The position numbers and the translations under genes were made by a program. A stretch of DNA of 64,000 nt. Origin: Methylobacterium sp. R2-1. Lineage in GTDB: Bacteria; Pseudomonadota; Alphaproteobacteria; Rhizobiales; Beijerinckiaceae. Each line of letters opens with the position of its first letter. Positions within the stretch are counted from its first letter, which is position 1. Of the stretch, positions 17,325 through 27,249 are shown piece after piece. The DNA lies in NCBI RefSeq assembly GCF_014191355.1, contig NZ_JACHWM010000010.1, positions 171,246-235,245 on the forward strand. The letters are read 5' to 3'. The notes under the pieces were generated by a model that had not been told where the DNA came from, searched no databases, and saw only the letters and a list, made by a program, of their open reading frames with translations.

Positions 17325-17341
17325 AGGACGCGCCCGCCTTC

Positions 17342-17357
17342 CTACAATCGATTGTAG
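17342..17357. promoter_or_regulatory. Palindrome upstream of the ABC importer operon (distal)
   Basis: CTACAATCGATTGTAG, a perfect 16-bp palindrome about 100 bp upstream of the substrate-binding protein start. Its form (TACAAT/ATTGTA) is like operators of GntR/FadR-type repressors. The centre is about 32 bp from the proximal palindrome, near three helical turns. The regulator is not in the immediate neighbourhood. Confidence 0.5.
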
Positions 17358-17508
17358 CGAAAGAGTTTTTAACGATCGGCCGGACCATGACCAGCTCGGA
17401 AGGTGGCGGTTTTCCGCCGCTTCGACCGATGGGCCGGCGAAGAATCGCCGCCGGCCCGGGCTCATGATGGAAGGAATCACGGGGGCCGTGCCCGCCGAAA
17501 CGACGCCG

Positions 17509-18249
17509 TCAGTCGAGCGGCACGAGGACGATCGCATCCCCTTCGAGCCGGGCCTGCACCGTCTGGCCCCAGCGTGTTCCGCCGAGATCGTCGGCGGTCT
17601 TGTAAAGACCGTCGATGGCGATGAGTTCCGGCTCGAATTTTCGGGTGAGGATGCGCGCGCCGGGATCGCCTACCGCGCCGGCGATCGCCCGGCCGCGCAG
17701 GGCGCCGTAGACGTGGATCGAGCCGCCCGCGATCACCTCCGCGCCGGAGGCGACCGAGCCGAGCACGGTCACGTCGCCTTCGAGGTGCTGGATCACCTGC
17801 CCCGAGCGCACCGGTGCGTCGAGGACGAAGGAGCGCGGCCGGGGCGGGCTCGCGGGCACGACCAGTGCCGGGGCGGAAGCCTGGGCCGCAGGCGCCTCGG
17901 CGAGAGCGGCTGACGCGGTACCGGGTTCAGGGGGAGTGATGTCCTCGACCGGCTTGCCGCCCACCAGCGGCGGCGGGAAGCCGGGACCGAGCGAGGTCGG
18001 GCCGATCCCCTCGATGCCGAGGATGGTGATCGAACGCCGGTTCAGCTCCTCGCAGAGATGGGCGAGGTCCGAGCGCTCGAAGCGCAGGCCGGTCACGTCG
18101 AGGATGATCGCCCGCACCGAGAAGAAGGCGGGCGCGCGCTGCTTCAGGGCGTCGAGTTCGGCGAGCCACTGGTCGACCGGCGGCACGGGGGCCAGCACCA
18201 TCGCCAGGAAGGAGCGGCCGCGGAAGCGGATCGGGGGACGGTCGGTCAC
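17509..18249 (-). CDS. minC: Second MinC-like septum-site protein (orphan)
   Basis: 246 aa. MinC blocks FtsZ polymerisation away from midcell when recruited by MinD. The N-terminal domain (residues 1-105) has the MinC-N pattern (IILDVTGLRFERSDLAHLCEEL, ITILGIEGIG). A 45-residue Pro/Ala-rich linker follows, then the MinC-C beta-helix domain (VRSGQVIQHLEGDVTVLGSV, then GAEVIAGGSIHVYGALRGRA, and CRK-like RKFEPELIAIDGLY). The start has no close alternative. Unlike the copy at 23471 it has no minD/minE beside it. The MinC-C domain is well kept, so MinD binding is plausible. The linker is longer than in the operon copy. Confidence 0.88.
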   Translation of the reverse strand: MTDRPPIRFRGRSFLAMVLAPVPPVDQWLAELDALKQRAPAFFSVRAIILDVTGLRFERSDLAHLCEELNRRSITILGIEGIGPTSLGPGFPPPLVGGKPVEDITPPEPGTASAALAEAPAAQASAPALVVPASPPRPRSFVLDAPVRSGQVIQHLEGDVTVLGSVASGAEVIAGGSIHVYGALRGRAIAGAVGDPGARILTRKFEPELIAIDGLYKTADDLGGTRWGQTVQARLEGDAIVLVPLD

Positions 18250-18431
18250 GGGCGGGTTCGCGCTAAGGGGATCATGCCGGACAGCTTATGGCAGATCGCG
18301 GGCCACGCCGCATGCAAGCGCGCCCTCCTCAACAACAAAGGCGTCCGGCCCGCTCGGAATGCTGCGCGCCGCCCGCCCGAATCCGACGCTCCCGGACGAG
18401 GCTCGGTCGTGCGTCCCGTGGGATGGCGGCA

Positions 18432-19217
18432 TCACCCGGGCCCGACGCGGACGGCTCCGACACGGCCGACCCGGAGTGAGAGCGGAAAGGACACGCGCTT
18501 GGCCGCACTCGGATCCCCCCACGCCGCGGCCAAAGCCGCGTGGAAGGTCTCGATCGGGCCGCGGCCGACGACCTTCGCCGCCGCCCGCACCGCCGACCAC
18601 GTTTCGATGTAGCCGATCAGGTCCGCCAGTTGCCAATCCACCGTGATGCTGAGCCTGGGCGCGTCCAAGACCGCGAAGGGGAAGGGCAGAGAACGGTACC
18701 CGTCCTCGACATGTCGGCGCTCCGGCGGCCAGAACGGGCCGATCACCGCGTCGTAGAAGTGCCGGACGACGCGGTCGGCGGCCGCGTCCGCGACATCGTC
18801 CGCGACATGCAGCACGCCGTAGGTGATCAGGGCCAGCACCGCCCCGGGCCGGGCGACGCGGCGCACCTCGCCGTAGAACGAATCGAGGTCGAGCCAATGC
18901 GCGGCCTGCGCGACGGTGACGAGGTCGACGCTCGCATCCGGCAGGCCGGACCGTTCGGCCGGAGTTGCACGGTATCGCACGCGGTCATGCGGCGTCGCCG
19001 CCGCGATCTGCCCGGCGCTCGCATCGGTGGCGACCACCTGCGCGAATCGCTCGGCCAGACGCGTCGAGAGCTGACCGGTCCCGCAGCCCACATCCAGCGC
19101 GAGGTCGCGTCCCGGCGCCGCATCCGTCAGAAAATCCACGAGGGCCGCGGGGTAGGTCGGCCGGTGCGCGGCGTAACCGGCGCTGTTGGCCGAGAAGTGA
19201 TCCTTGAACGCGCTCAT
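18432..19217 (-). CDS. Class I SAM-dependent methyltransferase
   Basis: Cytoplasmic methyltransferase of the methyltransf_11 type, 261 aa. Motif I is [20 protein letters not shown] near residues 39-58, followed by [14 protein letters not shown] (acidic SAM contact) and [28 protein letters not shown] (motif III region). The N-terminal [23 protein letters not shown] motif is characteristic of a yeast TMT1/trans-aconitate-like group of bacterial proteins. The ATG at 19217 is preferred: the longer frame upstream adds 14 residues with no better ribosome site. The substrate is not known. The downstream 180 bp to the orphan minC start is non-coding. Confidence 0.85.
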   Translation of the reverse strand: MSAFKDHFSANSAGYAAHRPTYPAALVDFLTDAAPGRDLALDVGCGTGQLSTRLAERFAQVVATDASAGQIAAATPHDRVRYRATPAERSGLPDASVDLVTVAQAAHWLDLDSFYGEVRRVARPGAVLALITYGVLHVADDVADAAADRVVRHFYDAVIGPFWPPERRHVEDGYRSLPFPFAVLDAPRLSITVDWQLADLIGYIETWSAVRAAAKVVGRGPIETFHAALAAAWGDPSAAKRVSFPLSLRVGRVGAVRVGPG

Positions 19218-19451
19218 GCGAATGGTCCTCTTCTCCGCCCTGGCCGAGCCCTGAAGCACCAGACATGTCCCTCCGTCGGGGGTGACCTTGTTCTGGGGCG
19301 GTCAGCCCGCACTTGCCGGATCGACCGCCAGCTTATATTGCGACGCGATACCGCCCGAATCCGTACACTGGCGTCACGACCGTCGAAGCACGGCCCGCGA
19401 CACGCCGCTTTATGGCCGGGCTCCACGTTTCCGAACGTTTTCGAGACCCCG

Positions 19452-21278
<1,827 letters not shown>

Positions 21279-21303
21279 AAGACCCGCTTCGTCAGCCGAA
21301 ACG

Positions 21304-21341
21304 AAAAGGCCCCGATGCGTTGAGCGCATCGGGGCCTTTTT
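21304..21341 (+). terminator. Rho-independent terminator of typA
   Basis: A 16-bp-class stem AAAAGGCCCCGATGCG / CGCATCGGGGCCTTTT with a 4- to 6-nt loop, ending in TTTTT, 26 bp after the typA stop. It would also work in the opposite direction for the converging chemotaxis gene. Confidence 0.95.
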
Positions 21342-21411
21342 CATTCGACGCCACTGGAGTGCCTCACGAAACTCCCGGCCAACCGATGTGATGTGGAGTT
21401 CGTCGCTCGCC

Positions 21412-23100
21412 TCAAGCCGCCCGGATCGTTTCGAGGAAGTGGCGGACCTGGCCGTTGAGATGCTCGGACTGGCGCGACAGTTCGGAGGCCGAAGTCAGCA
21501 CCTGGCTCGCCGCCGCGCCAGTCTCCTCGGCCGCCGCCGCGACGCTGGCGACGTTGCCCGTTACCGCGCCGGTGCCGGCGGACGCCTCGGAGACGTTACG
21601 CACGATCTCCTAGGTCGCCGCCCCCTGCTCCTCGACTGCTGCGGCGATGCTGCCAGCGAGCCCATCGATCTCGCGGATGCGGGCCGCGATGTCGCCGATT
21701 GCTGAGACAGCCTGTCCGGTGATGGTCTGGACCTGCCCGATCTGGCCGGAAATCTCCTCCGTTGCCCGCGCGGTCTGGGTGGCGAGCTCCTTCACTTCCG
21801 CCGCGACCACTGCGAAGCCGCGGCCCGCTTCGCCGGCACGCGCCGCCTCGATCGTGGCATTGAGCGCCAGAAGGTTGGTCTGGCCGGCGATGGTGGAGAT
21901 CAGGCCCACCACGTCGCCGATCTTGGCAGCCGCGACGCTCAGATCCTGCACCAGCTGGGCAGTTCCCTCGGCCTCGACCACGGCCTTCTGCGCCAGCGTG
22001 GTCGAGCCGGTGACCTGCCGGGCGATCTCCTGCACCGAGGCGCCGAGTTCCTCGGCCGCCGCGGCGACCGTGCCGACATTCGCCGCCGCCTCTTCCGCTG
22101 CAACCGCGGCGGCGTTCGACTGGGAGGCCGTCTGCGAGGCGGTGCCTTCCATGCTCCGGGCGGTCGCCTGCAACTCGGTGGTGGCGGCGGAGACGGTGCC
22201 GACGATGCCGCTCACCGCCCGCTCGAAGCTGTCGGCCATCGCGCGCATCGCCGCCTTGCGCTGTGCCTCGGCACCGGCCCGCGCCAGGGCCGTCTCCTCC
22301 TCCTGGGCCCGGGTGCGGATCAGGTCGTCCTTGAACACCTGAACCGCGCTCGCCATGGCCCCGACCTCCTCGCGGCGCTCACGGAAGGGGATCTCGACGC
22401 TCGCATCGCCTTGCGCGAGGCGGCTCATCAGGTCGGTCATCCGGCGGATCGGGCGTGCGACGAAACCGTTCAGCAGCAGAATGCCGAGGCCGGCGACCAG
22501 CAGCAACGCCGCCAGGCCCGCGCCCACTGCGAAGCGGGACGCGGTCGCTGCCTCCTCCGAAATCCGGCCGCGCGTGACCAGCAGGGCCGACTCGGCCTCG
22601 GCCATCGCGGCGGCGACCTCGCGAACCGTGTCCATGACCTTCTTGCCGCCACCCGACGCCTCGATCCGGCGCGCCTGTTCCCGGGTCGCCTCCTCGCGCA
22701 TCAGCGCGATCTCACGCTCGGCGACGCCGCGGGTCCATTGGCTGGCGGCCGTATCGAGGGCATCGAGGCGGCGCAGTTGCTCGGCGTTGTCGGCGACGAG
22801 CGTGCGCAGCCGCCCCAGCGCCTCGCTATAGGTCTTGGTTCCAGCGTGGAATGGCCCGAGGAAAGCGGGGTCCGCCGAGACGAGGTAGCCGCGCAGGGCC
22901 GTTTCCCGGTCCACCATGCTGGCCGTCAATCGGTTGAGATCCAGCAGAACTTGGTAGGTGTGGTCGCGCCAGCGGTTGGTTTCCTCGATCGTGCTGAGGC
23001 TACGCCAACTGATGAACGTGGAATCGCAGACGGCGAGGATGACGAGTGCGAAGACGGCGCCGAGCTTGGCGACGATGGAGAGGTTGGCAATGGCACGCAT
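21412..23100 (-). pseudogene. Methyl-accepting chemotaxis protein interrupted by one amber codon
   Basis: Membrane chemoreceptor with a CHASE3-like periplasmic domain. Two membrane segments are visible ([20 protein letters not shown] and [20 protein letters not shown]), then HAMP ([18 protein letters not shown]) and a signalling domain with the hairpin tip [20 protein letters not shown]. In frame, at 21610-21612, VEEQGAAT is followed by TAG where family members read Gln (CAG), then by EIVRNVSEASAG and 60 more residues to a normal stop at 21412. The only defect seen is this CAG-to-TAG change. The ATG at 23100 is preferred; a TTG seven codons upstream is possible. A truncated product would lose the last part of the returning helix. 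Confidence 0.88.
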
Positions 23101-23470
23101 AACGCTGATCCAATGGGACAAACGCTGCCCTGCGGCAGATAAACAAATGATCGCTTTTGCGCACCTGAGGGCTCGTTAATCCTGGCTCGTATGAGAAGAT
23201 TTGTCCGCTTCTGTCGCGATGTCGCGGGGCCTGATTGCCTGATTCGCGCCGATCACAGGATCCGGCGATCCGACACACACAGGCCGACTTAAGGAATGTT
23301 TCCGACGGCACATTCCGGCCAAGCGGCTGTCAGGGTGAGGTTTTTTCGTACAGGGAGGGTGTAGCGGAAACATATTGCCCGGCAATTCTTGCCCGGTACG
23401 CTTAAAAATTAACCCCCCGGTAACCATCCAAGCGGTCAATGGGCGCGTCGGTAAGGAAACGTCAACGCCC
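23101..23470. other. Divergent promoter region between chemoreceptor and min operon
   Basis: 370 bp with lower GC than its surroundings and no gene. It contains an inverted repeat GGAATGT (23293-23299) / ACATTCC (23310-23316) and two direct copies of TTGCCCGG (23375-23382, 23389-23396) 14 bp apart, close to the min operon. Both are candidate regulatory sites only. Confidence 0.45.
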
Positions 23471-24157
23471 GTGACCAGCCCCGCTCCCACCCGCCCCTCA
23501 CTGCCCCTGCGAGGCCGCGTGTTCCGCGCCGTTTCGCTGGCGCCGGAAGCCCCCCTCGCCGATTGGCTCGTCCTGCTGGACGCTGCCCTGAAGCGATCGG
23601 CCACGCTGTTCGACGACAAGGCCGTGATCCTCGACGTCGCCGGCCTCAAGCCCGCACCGTCCGAGTTGGAGAGCCTGATCGCCGAGCTGTCGGCGCGCAA
23701 GCTTCGCATTCTCGGCATCGAGGGTGCGGACGCCTCGCTGCCCTCGAACCTCCCGCCGCGGCTCGCCGACGGACGTCCCGTCGGCGACGTCTTCGAAGCG
23801 CCGGCCTTCGAGGAAGAGAAGCCGGGCGTGTCGTCCCTCACCATCGAGGGCTCGGTGCGCTCAGGCCAAAGCATCGTCCACCGCGAAGGGGACGTGACCG
23901 TGATGGGCTCGGTGTCCTCGGGCGCCGAAATCCTCGCGGGCGGCTCCATCCACGTCTACGGCGCCCTGCGCGGGCGGGCCATCGCGGGCGCCGCCCGCAA
24001 CCCCCGCGCACGCATCTACTGCCGCAAGTTCGAGCCCGAGCTTCTCGGCATCGACCGCCTCGTCCGCACGGCCGAGGACATGGGCACTCACCTGCGCGGC
24101 CAAGCGGTCCAGATCTGGTCCGACGGCGGCGCGATCAAGATTGCAGCCTTGGGTTAA
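23471..24157 (+). CDS. minC: Septum-site-determining protein MinC
   Basis: Inhibitor of FtsZ ring formation, 228 aa, acts with MinD at the membrane. MinC-N domain (LPLRGRVFRAVSLAPEAPLA, VILDVAGLKPAPSELESLI), short linker, and MinC-C domain (VRSGQSIVHREGDVTVMGSV, GAEILAGGSIHVYGALRGRA). The GTG at 23471 is chosen: there is no ATG in frame before the domain, and AAGGA lies upstream; the open frame extends to a TTG at 23375 but that leader is not conserved-looking. First gene of minCDE, 12 bp before minD. Confidence 0.93.
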   Translation: MTSPAPTRPSLPLRGRVFRAVSLAPEAPLADWLVLLDAALKRSATLFDDKAVILDVAGLKPAPSELESLIAELSARKLRILGIEGADASLPSNLPPRLADGRPVGDVFEAPAFEEEKPGVSSLTIEGSVRSGQSIVHREGDVTVMGSVSSGAEILAGGSIHVYGALRGRAIAGAARNPRARIYCRKFEPELLGIDRLVRTAEDMGTHLRGQAVQIWSDGGAIKIAALG

Positions 24158-24169
24158 GGGGAAACGAGA

Positions 24170-24985
24170 ATGGCCAAGGTTCTTTGTGTCACGTCCGGTA
24201 AGGGCGGCGTCGGCAAGACCACCACGACGGCAGCGCTCGGTGCGGCGCTGGCGCAGGCCGGCGAGAAGGTCTGCGTGGTCGATTTCGACGTCGGCCTGCG
24301 CAACCTCGACCTGATCATGGGCGCCGAGCGTCGTGTCGTCTACGACCTGATCAACGTCACCAACGGCGACGCCAAGCTGCCGCAGGCGCTGATCCGCGAT
24401 AAGCGCCTCGAAAACCTCTCCCTGCTGCCCGCCTCGCAGACCCGCGACAAGGACGCGCTCACCGACGAGGGCGTCGAGCGGGTGATGGGCGAGCTTCGCG
24501 AGAAGTTCGACTGGATTGTCTGCGACAGCCCCGCCGGCATCGAGCGCGGCGCCCAGCTCGCCATGCGCCACGCGGATGTCGCCGTGGTGGTCACGAACCC
24601 CGAGGTCTCCTCGGTGCGCGACTCGGACCGGATCATCGGTCTGCTCGACTCCAAGACCGTGCGCGCCGAGCGCGGCGACACGATCGAGAAGCACCTGATC
24701 CTGACCCGTTTCGACCCGGCCCGCGCCGACCGTGGCGACATGCTCAAGGTCGACGACGTTCTCGAGATCCTCTCGATCCCGCTGCTCGCCATCATCCCGG
24801 AGAGCCTCGAAGTCCTGCGCGCCTCGAATGTCGGCTGCCCGGTGACGCTCAACAACCCGCTCTGCGCGCCCTCTCGCGCCTACATCGACGCCGTGCGCCG
24901 CCTGAAGGGCGAGACCGTGCCGATGGCAATCCCGTCCGACCGCAAATCCCTGATCAACAAGCTGTTCACACGGAGGGCCGCATGA
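24170..24985 (+). CDS. minD: Septum-site-determining ATPase MinD
   Basis: Membrane-associated ParA-type ATPase, 271 aa, recruits MinC and oscillates with MinE. Deviant Walker A SGKGGVGKTTTTAALGAAL at residues 9-27, switch I DFDVGLRNLDLIMG, switch II VCDSPAGIERGAQLAM, and the C-terminal amphipathic membrane-targeting helix KSLINKLFTRR. Start ATG follows GGGGAAACGAGA. The stop overlaps the minE start by 4 bp (ATGA), so MinD and MinE translation are coupled. Confidence 0.97.
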   Translation: MAKVLCVTSGKGGVGKTTTTAALGAALAQAGEKVCVVDFDVGLRNLDLIMGAERRVVYDLINVTNGDAKLPQALIRDKRLENLSLLPASQTRDKDALTDEGVERVMGELREKFDWIVCDSPAGIERGAQLAMRHADVAVVVTNPEVSSVRDSDRIIGLLDSKTVRAERGDTIEKHLILTRFDPARADRGDMLKVDDVLEILSIPLLAIIPESLEVLRASNVGCPVTLNNPLCAPSRAYIDAVRRLKGETVPMAIPSDRKSLINKLFTRRAA

Positions 24986-25269
24986 GTGTCCTGACCTTCC
25001 TCAAGCCGCGCGGCTCCGGTTCGGTCGCCCGCGAACGCCTTCAGCTCATCCTCGCGCACGAGCGCGTGGAGAACGGACGGCCCGACCTGATCATCACGTT
25101 GCGCGAAGAGATCCTGAACGTGATCGCCAAGCACGTCACGGTCGAGCGCGACAAGGTGCAGATCAAGCTGGAGCGCGGCGAGGGCGTCTCGACGCTCGGC
25201 GTCGACATCGAGTTCCCCGTCGATGCGGTTCTCAAGCCGAAGGCAAAGGCGAAGCGCGCCATCGCCTGA
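24982..25269 (+). CDS. minE: Cell division topological specificity factor MinE
   Basis: Small cytoplasmic regulator of MinD ATPase, 95 aa. MinD-binding N-terminal part (MSVLTFLKPRGSGSVARERL, then LQLILAHERV) and a C-terminal dimer domain (LREEILNVIAKHVTVERDKV, VSTLGVDIEFPVD) are in the usual order. The ATG overlaps the minD stop. A terminator follows 25 bp after the stop. Confidence 0.96.
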   Translation: MSVLTFLKPRGSGSVARERLQLILAHERVENGRPDLIITLREEILNVIAKHVTVERDKVQIKLERGEGVSTLGVDIEFPVDAVLKPKAKAKRAIA

Positions 25270-25293
25270 ACTTGGATCTCGAAGCCTCACGAA

Positions 25294-25328
25294 GCTCGCG
25301 GCATCGGCTCGATGTCGCGGGCTTTTTT
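25294..25328 (+). terminator. Rho-independent terminator of minCDE
   Basis: Stem GCTCGCGGCATC / GATGTCGCGGGC (two G-T wobbles) with a 5-nt loop, followed by TTTTTT. Confidence 0.85.
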
Positions 25329-25620
25329 CGTCCCGCTGCGATCCCAGGTCCAAGTCGCGAAGCGCGGAAGGACCGGCCCACCGTTGCCCGAGGGCAACAG
25401 ATATCGTCTTTAAGGACCCGTCCAAATGGGTCGCAATAGAACCATCGGCCCTTCGGCGATCGATTCCGACAAGGCCTTCAACGGCTTGTTTTGATCTGGG
25501 CCAATACTCTAGAACACATACAAACTACTCCCCCAGACTTGCTCAATGCGAATTTTGCGCTTCCGGTAGCCGTCAGAAACGGTGCCGTCGCGCGCGTTCG
25601 TAGGTCTCGGGGTTCGTGGG
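25329..25620. other. Upstream region of the ECF sigma factor gene
   Basis: 292 bp without a gene. The stretch 25480-25560 is AT-richer than the surroundings and should hold the fecI promoter. I did not find the 27-bp element shared by fecR and the two receptor genes here, nor a clear Fur, Irr or RirA box. Confidence 0.45.
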
Positions 25621-26130
25621 ATGTCGGCGGGGTTGATCGAGGCTCTGCATCGGTGTGAGGGCGTCAGGTTGCAGCGCTTCCTGATGCGCCTGCTGGGCAA
25701 TCCGTCCGACGCGGCCGATGCGGCTCAGGAGACCTATCTGCGCCTCGTGAAGGCACTCGGCCGAGAGGAGATCGAGCAGCCCCGCGTCTTCCTGTTCTTC
25801 GTGGCGCGCAATGTCGCGCTCAACCTCGGGGCGCGGCGCCGTCTCGAGACGGGGCTGTTTTCCTCCCTGACGGATTTGAACTCGGCAGAGGTGGCGGACG
25901 GGCAGGCGCGGCCCGAGCAGCAAGTCATCGCGCGCCAGCAATTGCGCCTCGTCGCGGCCGCCATCGACCGGCTGCCGCCGCGCTGCCGTGAGGTGTTCCT
26001 GCTCAGCACCCTCGACGGCCTGCCCAACGGCGTCATCGCGGCCCGGCTGGGGATCAGCCGCAACATGGTCGAGAAGCACCTGATGAAGGCGTTTCTCCAT
26101 ACCCGCCGCACCTGCCGCGATTATTTCTGA
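25621..26130 (+). CDS. fecI: ECF sigma factor, FecI-like
   Basis: Extracytoplasmic-function sigma factor for iron-siderophore uptake genes, 169 aa. Region 2 is GNPSDAADAAQETYLRLVKAL (residues about 24-44); region 4 is LPPRCREVFLLSTLDGLPNG with the helix-turn-helix ARLGISRNMVEKHLMKA. The ATG at 25621 is preferred to a GTG 13 codons upstream because sigma region 2 then begins at the usual distance. It is followed by fecR and two receptors, the standard order sigma, anti-sigma, receptor. Activation should come from the receptor through FecR when the cognate iron chelate is bound. Confidence 0.92.
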   Translation: MSAGLIEALHRCEGVRLQRFLMRLLGNPSDAADAAQETYLRLVKALGREEIEQPRVFLFFVARNVALNLGARRRLETGLFSSLTDLNSAEVADGQARPEQQVIARQQLRLVAAAIDRLPPRCREVFLLSTLDGLPNGVIAARLGISRNMVEKHLMKAFLHTRRTCRDYF

Positions 26131-26136
26131 ATCGAC

Positions 26137-26163
26137 GTCAGGGTTTTCCGGCCTCGCCGGTCT
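26137..26163 (+). promoter_or_regulatory. 27-bp ECF-promoter-like element, copy A (before fecR)
   Basis: Begins GTCAGGGTTTTCCGG and ends TCGCCGGTCT, just after the fecI stop and 76 bp before fecR. It has the same length and layout as copies B and C: a GTCAGG..TTT block and a CGGTCT block, the expected form of an ECF -35/-10 pair. Confidence 0.7.
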
Positions 26164-26238
26164 CTATGAGAGGGATGGCGTGCCTGCCCGGCACGGGCAT
26201 GCGAGACGAACGGCGGGAAGAGCGGCAAGAAGACCCGG

Positions 26239-27180
26239 ATGAACGAGCGCGAGCCCCCGGACGCATCGGAGGAGACAGAAGACGATCCGGTCTACGAGGA
26301 GGCTGCCCTCTGGGTCGCACGCCTCTCCTCAGCGGACGCGACGGAGGCCGACCGCACTGCGTTCGAGGCGTGGCGCGCGGCCGATCCCGCCCACGCCGAA
26401 GCCTTCGCCGAGATGGATGCGTGGCGCCGCACGATGAAGCGGGCGCCCGATCCGCGGCAGCGCCGCGTGCCGAAGGGCCTCACCGCGCTTGCCGCCGCCA
26501 TCGGTCTGGCCGGCCTGCTGGGCGATCCGCTCGGCTGGGTGGACCGGATGCGGGCCGATGCCTGGACCGATCGCGGCCGCATCGAGATGACCACCCTCCC
26601 CGATGGAAGCCGGGTCGATCTCAACACCGACACGGCCCTGGCGCTGCGGTTCACGCCAGGCGAGCGCGGCGTCGCGCTGCTGCGCGGCGAGGCGGTGTTC
26701 GATGTCGTGCCCGATGCCGGGCGCCCCTTCATCGTGCGCGGGAACGGAGTGAGAGCCCGCGCGGTCGGGACGCGTTTCTTCGTCCGAGTCGATGGGTCTG
26801 CCGTCCCCGTCGGGGTGGCCGAGGGCCGCGTCGATGTCGCGACCGAAGCCGGCGAGACCCGGCTCCAGGCCGGTGAGGTCGCGGTTCGGGGTGAGGACGG
26901 CCAGCCCGTCGCCCGGACGAGCGACGTGGCGCGGGCGCTCGCATGGCGCGAGGGGAAGCTGACCGTCTCGGGTCAGCCGCTCTCCCATATCTTGAACGAG
27001 CTGGAACGCTACCGGCGCGGCCGCATCCTGCTGGTGGATTACTCGCTCGGCAGCCGCCGCTTCAGCGGCACGCTCGACCTGCGCGACACCGACGCCGCGC
27101 TTGACGTACTCGCCGCCGCGATGGAGCTCCGGCTCACTCGCCTGACACCGCTGCTCGTCCTCGTCCGGCCGGCCTCCTGA
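26239..27180 (+). CDS. fecR: FecR-type anti-sigma/sigma regulator
   Basis: Inner-membrane signal relay, 313 aa. The cytoplasmic N-terminal DUF4880 segment (YEEAALWVARLSSADATEADRTAFEAW) binds the sigma factor; a single membrane helix follows (ALAAAIGLAGLLGDPLG, rather short); the periplasmic FecR domain contains TLPDGSRVDLNTDTALALRF and LRGEAVFDVVPDAGRPFIV; the C-terminal STN-like part (RRFSGTLDLRDTDAALDVLAAAM) contacts the receptor plug. ATG at 26239; upstream is the ECF-promoter-like copy A, so fecR can be transcribed apart from fecI. Confidence 0.92.
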   Translation: MNEREPPDASEETEDDPVYEEAALWVARLSSADATEADRTAFEAWRAADPAHAEAFAEMDAWRRTMKRAPDPRQRRVPKGLTALAAAIGLAGLLGDPLGWVDRMRADAWTDRGRIEMTTLPDGSRVDLNTDTALALRFTPGERGVALLRGEAVFDVVPDAGRPFIVRGNGVRARAVGTRFFVRVDGSAVPVGVAEGRVDVATEAGETRLQAGEVAVRGEDGQPVARTSDVARALAWREGKLTVSGQPLSHILNELERYRRGRILLVDYSLGSRRFSGTLDLRDTDAALDVLAAAMELRLTRLTPLLVLVRPAS

Positions 27181-27209
27181 GAAACATCGAAAGAATCTTC
27201 GCGCCGAAG

Positions 27210-27236
27210 GTCAGGAGTTTCCCGGTTCGCCGGTCT
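27210..27236 (+). promoter_or_regulatory. 27-bp ECF-promoter-like element, copy B (before first receptor)
   Basis: Begins GTCAGGAGTTTCCCGG and ends TCGCCGGTCT. It lies 13 bp before the ATG at 27250, which suggests that the real translation start is further downstream (ATG at 27295). Confidence 0.75.
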
Positions 27237-27249
27237 ACCGCTGCAGGGG

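Noticed and set aside
23375..23470. Longer MinC beginning at the TTG at 23375
   Set aside because: The added 32 residues are unlike MinC and a GTG with an upstream AAGGA exists at 23471.
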